Positions 12,201 to 20,248 of a DNA stretch of 64,000 nt are shown here, piece after piece (within the stretch, counting starts at the first letter, position 1; each line of letters opens with the position of its first letter). Source of the DNA: Cladocopium goreaui (taxonomy: Eukaryota > Sar > Dinophyceae > Suessiales > Symbiodiniaceae); NCBI GenBank assembly GCA_947184155.2, contig CAMXCT020002002.1, positions 486,941 through 550,940 on the forward strand, in the 5' to 3' direction. The translations under genes were made by a program, and so were the position numbers. Under the pieces are notes generated by a model. It had not been told where the DNA came from and searched no databases. It saw only the letters and a program-made list of their open reading frames with translations.

Positions 12201-12832
12201 CGGTCACCATCATAGGTGGTGAAGCCAATACTGCGACTGTTGCGGTGACATCTGCAGAGGCAGTGGTGCCAGCTGCTGAGGCAGTGCCGAAGGCAGCAGA
12301 GGCTGCAGCTCCCCCTGCCGCTACTGAAGCGGCACCAGGTGCACCAGGTGCGTCAGAGACTGCAGCTGCCGAGGCTGAGGATGTTGTGGAGGTCACTCCA
12401 AAGAAAGCTCAGCCGCCGAGGCCCAAGGAGAAAGCCATGCCTACTACTCGAGGCAGACCTGAAGCGAAAGCAAGGCCGTCAGGAAGGTCTCAAGCTCCTG
12501 GACGTGAACCTGCTGTGAAGAAGATGCCCAGGAAGCCTGGTCGCTTTGTGATTCAGGTGAAGAAAGAGGCCTGGGAGGCCACTGGTCTGCTGAAGAGACG
12601 ACGCGAGGCTGGTCGTCGTAAGGCCAAGCGTCAGGCTTGGAAGAATAGGCAGAAAGAAGCATTTGCATTCTTCGCTGCACAGAGGAGAGAAGAGGAGTCC
12701 CGGCCAACGCCTACATATGAGGTTGTGAGAGGGTCGAGACTGCCAGGTCAGAGAAGGGTCATGCGAAGGATGTACAACCCTCAGTTAAACAAGAGAGGAG
12801 TTGGAGATCGAAACAAGGAACCCGAAATCTGA
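6245..12832 (+). CDS. Ty1/copia Gag-Pol polyprotein
   Basis: Makes and integrates the cDNA copy of the element. ATG at 6245 is chosen because it is the first Met in a frame that is otherwise opened by GTG at 6200, and it has a purine at -3; product about 2195 aa. Domains in order, by residue: Gag with coiled region; two CCHC knuckles (CHLCGRRGHMAKQC at 483, CFHCSKFGHIGAQC at 505); protease WLIDSGAA with Asp near 585; integrase zinc site HILRGH...CLEC near 750 and D,D..E core near 793-890; reverse transcriptase with YAIDVSQAF near 1436 and ICYVDDLSV near 1521; RNase H with YSDAGFAP near 1704, SCEAELVA near 1747, and HVRGTGNVADHF near 1840. Integrase before RT is diagnostic of copia. About 340 extra residues after RNase H are Ala/Pro-rich and then strongly basic. 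No stop or frameshift, so potentially active. Confidence 0.93.
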   Translation: MSQSGQPQHFRMDGQSTQSGEKGYGKGFQAGGPTGPYPVGEVGPTHQEQPSMPGSPGPQGPLFTPDQLTQIAQIFRMGIEPVVREMSTRLDSLQAQVTRVPEGTAALHGARPADASLSSGLSSGPSRFGEQPPTSPGPAFRPVGSPPGIAQVTPQRGERNPNQDDDRDGRDIFSKSEKWLPPMPTVDFRNWKTRADEVLGFSDWVQALRAWVSLGSDIFAWEIAQCIGWEQEIHMSVLKPAQQTRSARLLAILIQTFKDFPRGNTMLQAYVEGVGVDGAFLATRGTSGFEGLRLLAREFSLRSRAEASFFRIEFLAKTFKASAGVTQVSDIIRQIDVGLSRFRKMIETLPATVSRVGLEVQTSDLTIMLLRSLPHDVRSYTTLHAAGDAYTDLRTAALRFETQQRMFAELSGPSSSGARGVHALESAETAEEWWGYDQEGYDNSEYAQEEDPDDQWEWDEDAQVWISATVAKGKGSPKSTMKCHLCGRRGHMAKQCKADLSKVKCFHCSKFGHIGAQCPDKPKGDKGKQQKKPQPKAGKSKGKGKMHELAEENGQEAAPAQGEVLMPLISSVEHSGDEWRWWLIDSGAAVSVLSEQFKAYYKCSAEEQVMDTYYAANGSAVTMRGEVQVTVAFETGSGSKKSQNFRLKCCVGSTSHNIVSTTQLVKRGWTVVQSPGETYLWHEESNTVITDVVLWGGCPWLRAKKTTSQVPALKDTYMPMEVDVPMESVRTGQGLTVGMVGAVELSTQERLRQHILRGHYPYDPHCLECQQGRGVSRAPRRDLKERLLEVQVDFMFLGTVGSQYKFLLFRHCFSGLLGVCAVSESLDTTGQHVRQILAEFGLLSGDPKPIDFRSDASDELGTTLRRAGIPREFTVSKAGPQNHDTVGSVERGVRELKEGLAVLRLELGKAGVDVVNSLVGWEASSRYVIAMHNLHSKLDGTGLSGREVLRNQVDQKNAVTAMFCSRVLAETPDSVNSIGRFVTAGYLYPVRNSFAHFVVALIEGELKFFQAKSLKLVFPIVYPLELVGRFLRAVDSAGPAPAILDQEPIEIVPEDFARLPDKVQPPRHWIDAHGRTEGCSSCATRQGRHSKKCCERYWTWLRNQRSKEAVVPEKQLPLAEPNDQEVAVPVPSQPLPKIPGLPSGMLPTRHCPSCESGMNAPGTRHSAECRKRQGEFLSTPIKPSLEDVEQALEQAGEGGDVPYSPSLGPEHADLADVDMDLPLEASSAPAEAASFSERDAPEFQSEDVEMEVEQPQTIPMIDVCLCSERVRIGCLTSPDLLSEERFSVESISFSGGAHDSEVVELCGSKVRLWKPTGAVSDTTLEELDPQGTFLAMVKELKGLTHVNAGRIMKEKEALQFCKKHNIKVISCRWVTNSKPEADEGVRARIVVKDFAKGQKTARQEGISSPTPSIESLRLLLGAATGMWTGGKGFNLYAIDVSQAFMNSPLTVKVCVRLPSSISTLDNEPVFLEAYKGLNGLRIASLTWVLFFDGIVKSVGIRSGLVEPCLYGGMVRGAPILVICYVDDLSVATPSEAAYRVLFEALEKQVKIRETGRVTMSGGSLKFLGRTILREKGSSGLQLFVDQDYLNSAFEEYGISKGSTAFPDLRPFLEQTLQEEPISAEAHSKFRRVLGRLSWLAQTRQDILILIAMLSTGQSCPKPGHEKALRAVLRFMLLHMKMSQKFPSPGLEDLSEKDIGLEVYSDAGFAPMQATQRRSITGCVIVFRCVVLKCFSRHQASVTLSSCEAELVAVQAAVQEAIGLLRSLSFVLRRIQVYPPSLSEDDSLDFVCPILLWTDSLSGKMLLEGSDLQRRSRHIDIKVNWLRELLGKEILQIGHVRGTGNVADHFTKCLPTIKALQYMEILGFSSFEGILLDCLLDFEIRDNSFSGLLCAFSTRNCMFCGELICEEPANSTTCELLPFPRSCTQMINALVAVCERFQGEGIGSAMAGRIPAEREEPRAPDSHALLGHPTAEGVGAAPESDDTVTIIGGEANTATVAVTSAEAVVPAAEAVPKAAEAAAPPAATEAAPGAPGASETAAAEAEDVVEVTPKKAQPPRPKEKAMPTTRGRPEAKARPSGRSQAPGREPAVKKMPRKPGRFVIQVKKEAWEATGLLKRRREAGRRKAKRQAWKNRQKEAFAFFAAQRREEESRPTPTYEVVRGSRLPGQRRVMRRMYNPQLNKRGVGDRNKEPEI

Positions 12833-14669
12833 GGAGGACAAAGGACCCGCCTTTGTGAGGTCTTTCAGTGGATTCAGCTGGAAGAATCCGAAAGGTCTGA
12901 AGTGTGGCCATTGTGGTCAGAGAGGCCACATTATCTCTCAGTGCCCTGAGATGGAGCGAAGGGTGAGCCTTACTCATGGGCGTGTGACTTTGACGCCAAG
13001 AGGACAGCACCAGCCAGACTCCACTGTGGGCGATGAGGTTGCCCCGGGTGATTCAATTTCACAGGTTGGATTGACCCAGGAGTCACTACGTATCCACAAC
13101 AAGAGGCTGAGAGGCCACGGTTGGTCCGAGGAGGCCCCAGCAGCCGCAGGTAGCCCTCCAAGAGCTCGTCAGAGGACTGGGATGGGTCCCCCTCAGACGC
13201 CACCGAAGAGGAGCGGCCAGTTTCCGGCCAGCAGCAATGCGGCAGTGGCGGTGGGTCCAAAGCCGCCTCCACACCCGCCGAAGGGGGGGGTTCCGCAAGG
13301 GCCACAGCCACCACAGGCACCACCCATCTCTGGGAAGGCCCCTCCAGCAATGCCTTCTCCAGCCCAGGGCCCTCTACCACCACCGCCAGCGCCCCCGGCG
13401 CCACCTCAGGTACCACCACCGCCGCCAGCTCCAAGAAGAGTTTCAAGTGCGCCAAAGACGCCACCCAAGACGCCTCCAAAGGCGAAATCTGGAGAGCCTA
13501 CATCGCCTAAGGCGAGTCCAGGTGCAAAGGCAGCACCAACTGTGGATTTGGTTACTCCGAAGAGCCCTGAAGCGAAAGCAGCGTCGCATGTGGGCGAGCC
13601 GCCCCATAGGCCATTCAGAGTTGGCCCAGGAGGAGCACTGGAAGCCGAGACAATTGGCCCCTCATCGGGGTACAGTATGTCTATGATTTCAAGGACCCCA
13701 GTTGCAAAGGCACCGGCCAGTGAGGCCCCGCCAGAGCCTTCTGAGACATCAGGGAGACCGCCCCAGCGTCGTATGGAAGCCTGCATAGCATGTCATGGCA
13801 GTGGAGAGCTTCCGATGCGATCGAATCGGAGGTTGTTCAGGTTGTTGACATCGTCAACAGCGTCAGCAGCAACTGCAAATGCAGCTGCTCGAGGTGGAGC
13901 AACAGCCAGTGTTTTGTCTGCAATTTCAGGTTCAAGTTCTTCAGAAGCTGATGTGACCCATTTCAAGAGTGAAAGGGGGGTAGGTCTTTTTGTTGAGCTA
14001 GCCTGCAGCAAAGCCAGTGTCTTGTCAGCTGCATGCGCTGAGAGCCGTGCTTGTTATGTTGGAGTTCATGGAAATCTTGAGAAGATAGCTACACAGAATC
14101 ATGTTGCAGATCTTGTGAACCAGGTGATGGAGGAGTTGAAGATGACCAGATCAGCCTCTGATCGAGAGCTGGGAGAGGTGCATTTGTTCTGTCACGTTCA
14201 CATGTCATTGCCGTGCACAGGTGGATCTCCATTGCAGAATTTTTCGGGTGGGAAAAGAGTCCCAGAGCATGAGCGAAAGTTTTTCGAACTTTTAGCCGCT
14301 TGTGAGAAGTTGTTGGATCGGTTAGTAGAAAGACATCCCGAGTTGTCTATGTCTTTTGAATTGCCAAATTCCAACAGGTATTGGACTCATCCGAAGCTGC
14401 AAGCCTTTGTTCAGGCCAGAATTCCATTCAGGTCTGTCGTCCATGCTTGTGCAATGGGAATTGAAGGACTGCCAGGATTACCCATCAAGAAAGCGTTCAG
14501 GATCATGTCAAGTTCTGAGGAGCTTAGTCAACGTCTTGAGAAGCGTTTTCATTGTGCTTGTGATTTCCACGCATCATTCAATTTTTCTGACTTTCAGTTG
14601 TCAGAGAAATACTCCAGGAAATTTGCCAGATTCTTTGTGCGAATGCTCGCATTACTTGCCCTCAGGTGA
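12801..14669 (+). CDS. Third copia ORF: CCHC knuckle, proline-rich middle, methyltransferase-like C-terminal region
   Basis: Overlaps the end of gag-pol by 32 bases in the +1 frame and opens at TTG, so it may be made by frameshift or re-initiation rather than from its own start. Seen: CGHCGQRGHIISQC at residue 35; a Pro/Ala-rich low-complexity segment about residues 120-300; CIACHGSG near 331. The last 230 residues read like a Rossmann-fold methyltransferase: FVELACSKASVLSAA near 397 as a possible SAM-binding motif I, SLPCTGGSPLQN at 469 with a Pro-Cys pair as possible motif IV, and FELPNSNRYW near 519 as a possible E..N motif. Capture of cytosine methyltransferases by copia elements has been reported in Symbiodinium; this one lacks a textbook GPPCQGFS motif, so the assignment is tentative. 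Confidence 0.55.
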   Translation: MEIETRNPKSEEDKGPAFVRSFSGFSWKNPKGLKCGHCGQRGHIISQCPEMERRVSLTHGRVTLTPRGQHQPDSTVGDEVAPGDSISQVGLTQESLRIHNKRLRGHGWSEEAPAAAGSPPRARQRTGMGPPQTPPKRSGQFPASSNAAVAVGPKPPPHPPKGGVPQGPQPPQAPPISGKAPPAMPSPAQGPLPPPPAPPAPPQVPPPPPAPRRVSSAPKTPPKTPPKAKSGEPTSPKASPGAKAAPTVDLVTPKSPEAKAASHVGEPPHRPFRVGPGGALEAETIGPSSGYSMSMISRTPVAKAPASEAPPEPSETSGRPPQRRMEACIACHGSGELPMRSNRRLFRLLTSSTASAATANAAARGGATASVLSAISGSSSSEADVTHFKSERGVGLFVELACSKASVLSAACAESRACYVGVHGNLEKIATQNHVADLVNQVMEELKMTRSASDRELGEVHLFCHVHMSLPCTGGSPLQNFSGGKRVPEHERKFFELLAACEKLLDRLVERHPELSMSFELPNSNRYWTHPKLQAFVQARIPFRSVVHACAMGIEGLPGLPIKKAFRIMSSSEELSQRLEKRFHCACDFHASFNFSDFQLSEKYSRKFARFFVRMLALLALR

Positions 14670-15228
14670 TCGATGGCGTCGAAGCTACGCTGATTTTATC
14701 GCCTGATCTTCCCTGAGGAAAAAGGAAGAGTCTGCTGCATGAGTGAACTTGTGAGATTTTTTTGGATAGCTTGAACGACTTGTGAAGTCATCTGGATAGA
14801 GAAAGGTCTTTAAATGTCTAAGACATGAGGCTGAAAACTCTCTTTGATCGTTGCCCTGTGCGTTGCTTGGGTAGTCGGATCTAATTATCGAGACTTTGAG
14901 GTCTGACGATTGCATGGTATAGTTCTGAATCCAATTTGAATTGCAAGAGTTGCAGAAGTCTTTAGAAGACATCGAGAGGATGATCTTTGGACTTTCTTGG
15001 TCGCAGAAGTCTTTAGAAGACATCGAGAGGATGATCTTTGGACTTTCGGAGATACAGAAGTCTTTAGAAGGCATCTAGAGGATGATCTTGTGGACTTTCT
15101 AGGATCGTTTTTGGACTTTCCGTGATGGACTGTCTTTGGAATGTTTGTGGACTGCTTGGAATGGATTTCAGCATGAGCTTGATTGGATTTCCGCAGCCAT
15201 TTGTGTGTGTGGGCAGGTCGCGCAAGCC
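14670..15228. other. Copia 3' region between ORF3 and the membrane ORF
   Basis: Noncoding by appearance. Holds the 51-bp tandem repeat at 14952-15104 and recurring TTTGGACTTTC words. No other structure noted. Confidence 0.5.
14952..15104. repeat. Three-copy tandem repeat, 51-bp period
   Basis: CAGAAGTCTTTAGAAG recurs at 14953, 15004 and 15055, each followed by a nearly identical GAGGATGATCTT..GGACTTTC tail. The third unit has diverged slightly. It lies inside the copia element's 3' region. Confidence 0.9.
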
Positions 15229-15690
15229 ATGGCCACTGGAGAGATGGAAGAGCTCTACTGGCTCTTATTCTTTGTATATACACTGGGTTTTCTATCTGGT
15301 ATTCTTTCAGCTTGCTGCATTACGAGATGTTGCAAAAGCCGCAATACAACTGCAAGAAATTCAGGTACAGCTATGAAGAGTTCTACAGCTTTGTCTTGTG
15401 ATTCTGACGGTGAAGGCCCAGGTACTCGTATCTATTGGAGTTTTTGCCGAGAGATGTATCACTGCAATGAGAAGTGCAAGGTTTTGATTGCCGCCGCTGG
15501 TCCAAATGGACATATTCGATGCCGAGACAATTGCCAGGTTTGCCAACCGGAGACTGGACCCTTGTTGGTTGTGACTTCAACAGGATCGAAGTATCACTGT
15601 TCAGGTTGCCGTACAACGGAGAAGTCAAAGCAGATGACGCTGTTAGCATGCCCTATCTGCTATGGCATGGGAAATGTCAAGGCCGAGTGA
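15229..15690 (+). CDS. Small membrane-anchored Cys-rich protein of the copia 3' end
   Basis: ATG at 15229 sits in GCCATGG, a better start than the in-frame TTG at 15136; 153 aa. Residues about 8-27 form one hydrophobic segment (YWLLFFVYTLGFLSGIL), followed directly by a CC..CCK cluster suited to a membrane exit. The remainder is rich in Cys pairs (CREMYHCNEKC, CRDNCQVC, YHCSGC, CPIC), which could bind zinc. I do not recognise a family. Its position, downstream of pol and just before the polypurine tract, is where env-like or accessory genes sit in LTR elements. The single anchor is suggestive, but there is no signal peptide or glycoprotein layout to support an envelope role. Confidence 0.45.
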   Translation: MATGEMEELYWLLFFVYTLGFLSGILSACCITRCCKSRNTTARNSGTAMKSSTALSCDSDGEGPGTRIYWSFCREMYHCNEKCKVLIAAAGPNGHIRCRDNCQVCQPETGPLLVVTSTGSKYHCSGCRTTEKSKQMTLLACPICYGMGNVKAE

Positions 15691-15726
15691 CTGAACTCGT
15701 TTTTTGGACTTGAGTCGCACAAGTTC

Positions 15727-15982
15727 GAAAGGGGGTGTGAAAAATCATCCTATGTATAGCTAGCGTAGCGATCTTGTGCTTGTACTTAGGTAGTTGTTAG
15801 TTGCTTTGTAGTTGTAGTTTGTGGACTTGCGTAGTTTGGACTTTGTTTTGTAGTTAGCAGGTGATTGTGATGTAGTTAATCGATCTCATCTCATTCCGTC
15901 ACAAAGAGTTGTGACGGAGTTGCCATTTTTCGTTTGTAGTTAGCCGTTTTTAGGTTTTTTGCACGTTGTAGGTTATTCCACA
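15727..15982 (+). repeat. Copia polypurine tract and start of 3' LTR
   Basis: GAAAGGGGG directly precedes TGTGAAAA at 15736. The 17-mer CGAAAGGGGGTGTGAAA spanning the junction is identical to that of LTR element 1 (34733-34749). The right border is uncertain. Confidence 0.6.
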
Positions 15983-16254
15983 CGAGAACCAAACTGCACG
16001 AAACCAATCTTAGGTTTTTGCCACGTAGAAGTTTGTTTTTTGCACGTGTCTAGATTTGTAGAATCGTTTCTGGAACTGCTATGACCCAACGTAAACGTTG
16101 GCTCAAGACCCGCGAGTTCGAAAAGGGTGAGTGTGTCGCCGTGAGACGGCCTGGGAAAGCTGACACAGACAGAAACGCGAAACGACCACCGTTTGTTTGT
16201 GTTTTGGTTTGGGTTTACTTTGTGCACGAGAGGTTTGAAAGCGGTTTTCGCGAT
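15983..16254. other. Short stretch between copia LTR and helicase 2 remnant
   Basis: No gene recognised. It may be the rest of the copia LTR or decayed helicase sequence. The frame is broken and no border signal was found. Confidence 0.4.
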
Positions 16255-16438
16255 CCAACTTTGTGTGTCAAAGTTTTACGCTCCCCTTGCAATCGCCAAC
16301 CAATACCACGATCAGCAAGCGAATGAAGTGAAGCGGGTGAGATACCGACTCATATTGGTTCGGGGGTCAGACCTTCGATGGCTGAACAGAGATCGCCTCC
16401 AAGAAGTTAAAGCAGGCTTAGCAACTCAACATAAATGG
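16255..16438 (+). pseudogene. Helicase 2 pseudogene, 5' fragment
   Basis: In frame 2, PLAIA...RVRYRLIL and the residues up to QHKW line up with PLAIA...RYRLVV of helicase 1 (about 1635-1700) and with the QHKW at the extreme right end of the window on the minus strand. The frame is disrupted upstream near 16270, and the fragment is cut at 16439 by LTR element 1. The next piece resumes at 36381, with the same codon series across the AATGG target duplication. Confidence 0.75.
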
Positions 16439-18400
16439 TGTGAAAGTTTGTGTCCCTTGTGGGGTTACAACTTGGCTTTGGTGCGAGCTGCCATTCATTG
16501 AGTATTTGGTAGTGGAACTGGACTATAGGAAGATGTCATAAACTGGAACCGTTCATGTCACTGCTGTGTGGTTGTGTAGTTGTTTGTCTTTTGTGTGGGT
16601 TGTTTTTGTTCGTGTTTGCTCTTTGTGTGGTTTTTTGCTTTTGGTTCTTTGTGTTTCGGTTGTTTGTTCTCTGGAACATGACAAGGGAATAGGACTATGT
16701 ATCGGTCCTCTACCAGTTTACTTTTGCGGCCCTACAGCTCGGCCCCTGCGTGAATTAATTAATTAATCTCATATGCAACATGCTTGGAAACATGTTGAAC
16801 GACCTGGCGGAAGCCATACGGCGTTGGACGGAAAAAAATTGGACTATAGGAAGATGTCTGCAACAGACTTGAGCAGTTTCGATATTGCTTTGTAGTATGT
16901 GAAGCTGCCGGAGTTGCTTTGAGATGTCGACCTGTGGGTCTGAGTGAATCTACACGGAGTTCAAGACACTTTAAGTACAGTTTGGAGCTTTATTTAGCTT
17001 TATGATACTGAGGGAATGCTTCCAGAAGCATTCGCTGTGCAATTGAATCGGGATGCTATGATTCCATCGATATCGGAGGTTCTTTGACCTCTTGGAGGAG
17101 TACGAATCTAACTGAGATGGTTTTGGATCATCCGTTTCGATTCTTGTTATTGCTTCGTCATCTGAGATGTTTGTGAAGCCTATTGATTACCTCTTGCGAG
17201 TATGCGAGATACTCCGGCATTGTGAGGACAATGCCAACGTATCTTCTTTGACTTCTGGGTATTTGATCTGGAGATCTACTTTGTGATCTTTATATCTGTG
17301 GCTTATAGCTGACGTTTGGTTATTGCAGTAAGCGAACTACTTTAGCGCTATGACTGTTCATGGCTGGACATTAGCTGAGAAGTCAAGCAGATCTTTTGAG
17401 TATGTGAGATACTTCGGCATTGTGAGGACAATGCCTACGTATCTTATTCAACCTCCGGATACTTGATCTGGAGAGCTGCATTATGATCTTTATGCCTGTG
17501 ACTTGTTGCTGACTTTTGGTTATGACAGTAAGCGAACTACTTTAGCGCTATGACTGTTTATGACTGGATATTGGCTGAGAAGTCGAGCAGAACATTCTAC
17601 TCTCCTCGACGGTTTGGAACTATGAGAAGACATCTCTGTGTGAAGAGCTGTTTTGGAGAAGTCGAGCAGAACATTCTACTCTCCTCTATAGTTTGAAGCT
17701 AGGAGAAGACATCTCTAAGTGAAGAACTGTTTTGGAGATGGAACATGAGGTTCCCATGTTGTTCTGTATTGCAAGAGGATTTTGTATAGGAATTTGAGTG
17801 GAACATTTCGTTCTTAACTAGCCGTGTGACTAGTCTAGACGTTTGGTAGAGACTAGTAACACCGGCTAGCTGGTTACTTGCGTTTGGACGAGAACCAGTT
17901 TGACTTGAGAACTTTTGGAAATGTTTCTGACGTTTTGTGACTAGGTGATTTGTATATCATAGCAGTTCGGAATTGTTTCAACAACCTTTGAGGGAAGGTT
18001 GTGTATTGGAAACCTGGAATCGAGTTTCCCAGTTGAGACATCGGCTCAAGGGAGTGGTGTCAAGTGTTCCGAAGAGAACTGAACTGCAGTGTCACCTAGG
18101 GCACTTGAAACAGTAGCCACACTGGAACATCTTGCTTCCTTTCTTTGTTTGTGGGCTGTGGCCGTGTGCCTGCCCTGGTTCTTGTTGACCTGTTCCGTTG
18201 TGTGTGGCGTCTGGAGAGAAAAGAAGGAGTCTGACGTGCACTTAGGAGTCGGGGTGGAACAAGTTCCTTTATTTGACTTTGTGGGGAAGTAAGTAACTGC
18301 GGAGCTGCAAACACAGCAGGTGTTTGCGTCTGGCGTAGTGATTTTACGAAAGCGTTGATTTGGGTACACGAGAGGTGTACTTGGGTTTGCGTTTTTCACA
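16439..18400 (+). repeat. Left LTR of element 1 (contains a 302-bp insert)
   Basis: TGTGAAAGTTTG...TTTTTCACA. Collinear with the right LTR at 34742-36380 except for the insert at 16538-16839 with its duplicated target. It contains an internal near-tandem repeat (GAGCAGAACATTCTACTC twice, near 17587 and 17663) that is single in element 2 LTRs. Confidence 0.93.
16538..16839 (+). mobile_element. SINE-like retroposed insert with 19-bp target duplication
   Basis: Flanked by TGGACTATAGGAAGATGTC at 16519-16537 and 16840-16858, present once in the right LTR. The insert ends in GGAAAAAAAT, so an A-rich 3' end with a long duplication points to target-primed reverse transcription. Relatives of the same 300 bases form the inner ends of the inverted arms at 58055-58340 and 60046-60390, where homology extends further 5'. 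This copy therefore looks 5'-truncated. Confidence 0.8.
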
Positions 18401-18424
18401 TGGTAGCGGAGCCCTGAAAAGGGC
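18401..18424 (+). other. Primer binding site of LTR element 1
   Basis: TGGTAGCGGAGCC begins immediately after the LTR end. The TGG start and its similarity to TGGTATCAGAGC-type sites fit priming by the 3' end of an initiator-Met tRNA. Confidence 0.8.
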
Positions 18425-19477
18425 TACCCACACCATCTTCCGCTGACCCTTGTTTGTGACAAGTTGCTAAGGACGTCATCTAAGGTGAGATTGGGATCTT
18501 GGGTATTGGAGCTCCGTGATCTGGGCGCCGAGGCAGTGATGAGCTCGTACGAAGGTGCACGTGTTTCACAGGAGGTGATGGTCTGAAAGTATAAGGTCAC
18601 TAGGGAGTGTGAAGTTGGTTTGAGTCTGTTTGGGTTCAGGTGACTTTGGGATCCTGTTTTAGTTTTTTGTATAGATTTTTACGGATCATGAGGATCGTGG
18701 ACGTATCGTTTTATTTGAACGACTCTTCGTTTGCAAGTTGGGCAAGATTCGGCAGGGTTTGTTCTTGGTAGGCTGGACAGAAGTGAATCCATGGTAAGCT
18801 GTCGACAGTGGTACCTGTAGGAGAACATACAGAATTAGTCAGCCCTGGACAGGACTTGTGACTTGGACGGAGGAGTTGAGTTTGTGTTGGCAGTGGATTC
18901 TGTCAGAGCAAGTTTTATTTTTACCTTGTGTAGGTGCGTAGTCTGTGGAAGGCGTCCATGTGGTCTTGGCAGTATTCTGGTAGGGGTCTGTGTCATGGTG
19001 TGACGTATTGCTAGCGTAGGGTCACTAGTGCAAGGCTACGCTGGAGTATCTGAAGATGTTTGCATGGATGGAGCGTTCCTAGACGTAGGAATTTCGTTTC
19101 GGCAGTAGGAAGTGACAGTAAGTAACTTGCTGCAAGATTGTAACTTGGAACTCCCTGAGGGTGGGGCAGCAGATTGCCAGGTTTGACATCCTCGGACACT
19201 GAGGTATTGGATCAAGGTGCAAAGGTTGGGAACTGATGGTGTCAGGTATATGGTTCTTGCGAACAACTGAGGCACGTCTTGGGTCTTGAACTCAGTTGGT
19301 CTTTAGAAGAGTGATAAGAGAAGGTGTATCAGGTGACTGAGATGAGCATGTGAAGAGCGCTTTCTGAGTTGTCATGGCAGTGTTACTCAATCTGAAGGTA
19401 GATTTGATTTTTTTGAGCCCAATACGCATGAAACTTTGTTTTTTGGAGTACACTGTGGGTGATTGAAGGTGGAAGTC
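18425..19477 (+). other. Leader of LTR element 1
   Basis: About 1.05 kb without a convincing ORF. Collinear with 39279-40379 of element 2. No start-proximal signals recognised. Confidence 0.6.
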
Positions 19478-19878
19478 ATGCTTGTCACTGATGACGCCAA
19501 GTATTGTTCAAGAAGGTCAAAGGTAGATCTGGCTGCCATGTCCGATCGGGGAGAACAGAAGGAAGTCTCTAAGCAGGAGCCAACATCTGTAACGTCTCGC
19601 GCTAAACAACCAGTGATCAAGAATAGCTTCGACAAGAAGGGCCAGTCTTCCAAAGCTGTGCGGCGTCGAGCATATCCCACTGACGCGGCTACCGCACCTG
19701 TTGTCATTGATGCGGAAGAGAAAGCTGTTCGGCGTCGAGCATATCCCATTGACGCGGCTACCTGTACCGCACCTGTTGTCATTGATGCGGAAGAAAGTAT
19801 GGCGGGCATCAGAAGGGAGCCACCGTTGATTGATGCTGCGACAATGTCGACGTCTGGGAAGGAAGGTCACTGTGATAC
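19478..19878 (+). pseudogene. Element 1 ORF1, interrupted by YR element 1 (5' part)
   Basis: Same protein as element 2 ORF1 at 40380: a hydrophilic, charged protein. This copy has an extra tandem unit of about 70 bases (KAVRRRAYP..DAAT..PVVIDAEE twice). The frame runs to codons for GHCD and is then cut at 19878 by YR element 1. It resumes at 27865 and ends at TAG 27965-27967. The function is unknown. Confidence 0.8.
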
Positions 19879-20224
19879 GGGCACACTCATTGCGAAGCGA
19901 TGATGATCCCTTTATATACTCAAAAAGGAAAAATTTTGTCTTGGACAAAATTAAACAGTTTCCTCTGAGTAACTTGGAAGTTTAAACAAACCTAAATAAA
20001 TTGTCAACACAAACTTCGGCGAACAAACTTGGTTTTGTTTTGAAAAGTTTGTCCTGAATTTTTAAGGTACAAGGTTAAAGGTTGTTTGTCAAACAAACGG
20101 AACCTGAAACCTGTCATGTTCACACATGGAACATGTTTTACAATTTTGTATGCCGCGCTCGCCTCAAAATAGGGTGGGAGGTGTGGGAACTGACTTGCAC
20201 TTTTGAGTGTAAGGTCGAGATGTA
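19879..20224 (+). repeat. YR element 1 repeat A1
   Basis: 346 bp from GGGCACACTC to GAGATGTA, matching A2 with one substitution seen by eye. The recombinase ATG lies 25 bases downstream, so A1 probably holds the promoter and 5' UTR. Confidence 0.92.
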
Positions 20225-20248
20225 GCAGGGGGGTTCTTGTAGTTTGCC

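Larger units (their letters stand above)
6200..15982 (+). mobile_element. Ty1/copia-type LTR retrotransposon, 5' LTR not found
   Basis: Contains one gag-pol ORF with the copia order gag, protease, integrase, reverse transcriptase, RNase H, then two accessory ORFs, then a polypurine tract (GAAAGGGGG at 15727-15735) followed by an LTR that begins TGTGAAAA at 15736. I put the LTR end provisionally at the CCACA ending at 15982. Related GTTTTTTGCACG-like words continue to about 16045, so the LTR may run further. No matching 5' LTR was seen upstream of 6245, so both borders are approximate. The 5' end may be truncated, rearranged or highly diverged. Confidence 0.75.

Noticed and set aside
15229..15690. 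Envelope-like gene in the copia element
   Set aside because: One membrane segment and a Cys-rich tail only; no signal peptide, surface/transmembrane cleavage site or fusion segment.
16100..16110. TTGGCTCAAG resembles the end of the dinoflagellate spliced leader
   Set aside because: Only 10 contiguous bases match and the upstream bases do not; not enough to call a leader relic.
17087..18399. Short ORFs in the LTRs (such as the 117-aa minus-strand frame at 18046-18399, repeated in all four LTRs)
   Set aside because: They recur only because the LTRs recur, and their frames change with LTR indels; no protein motif.
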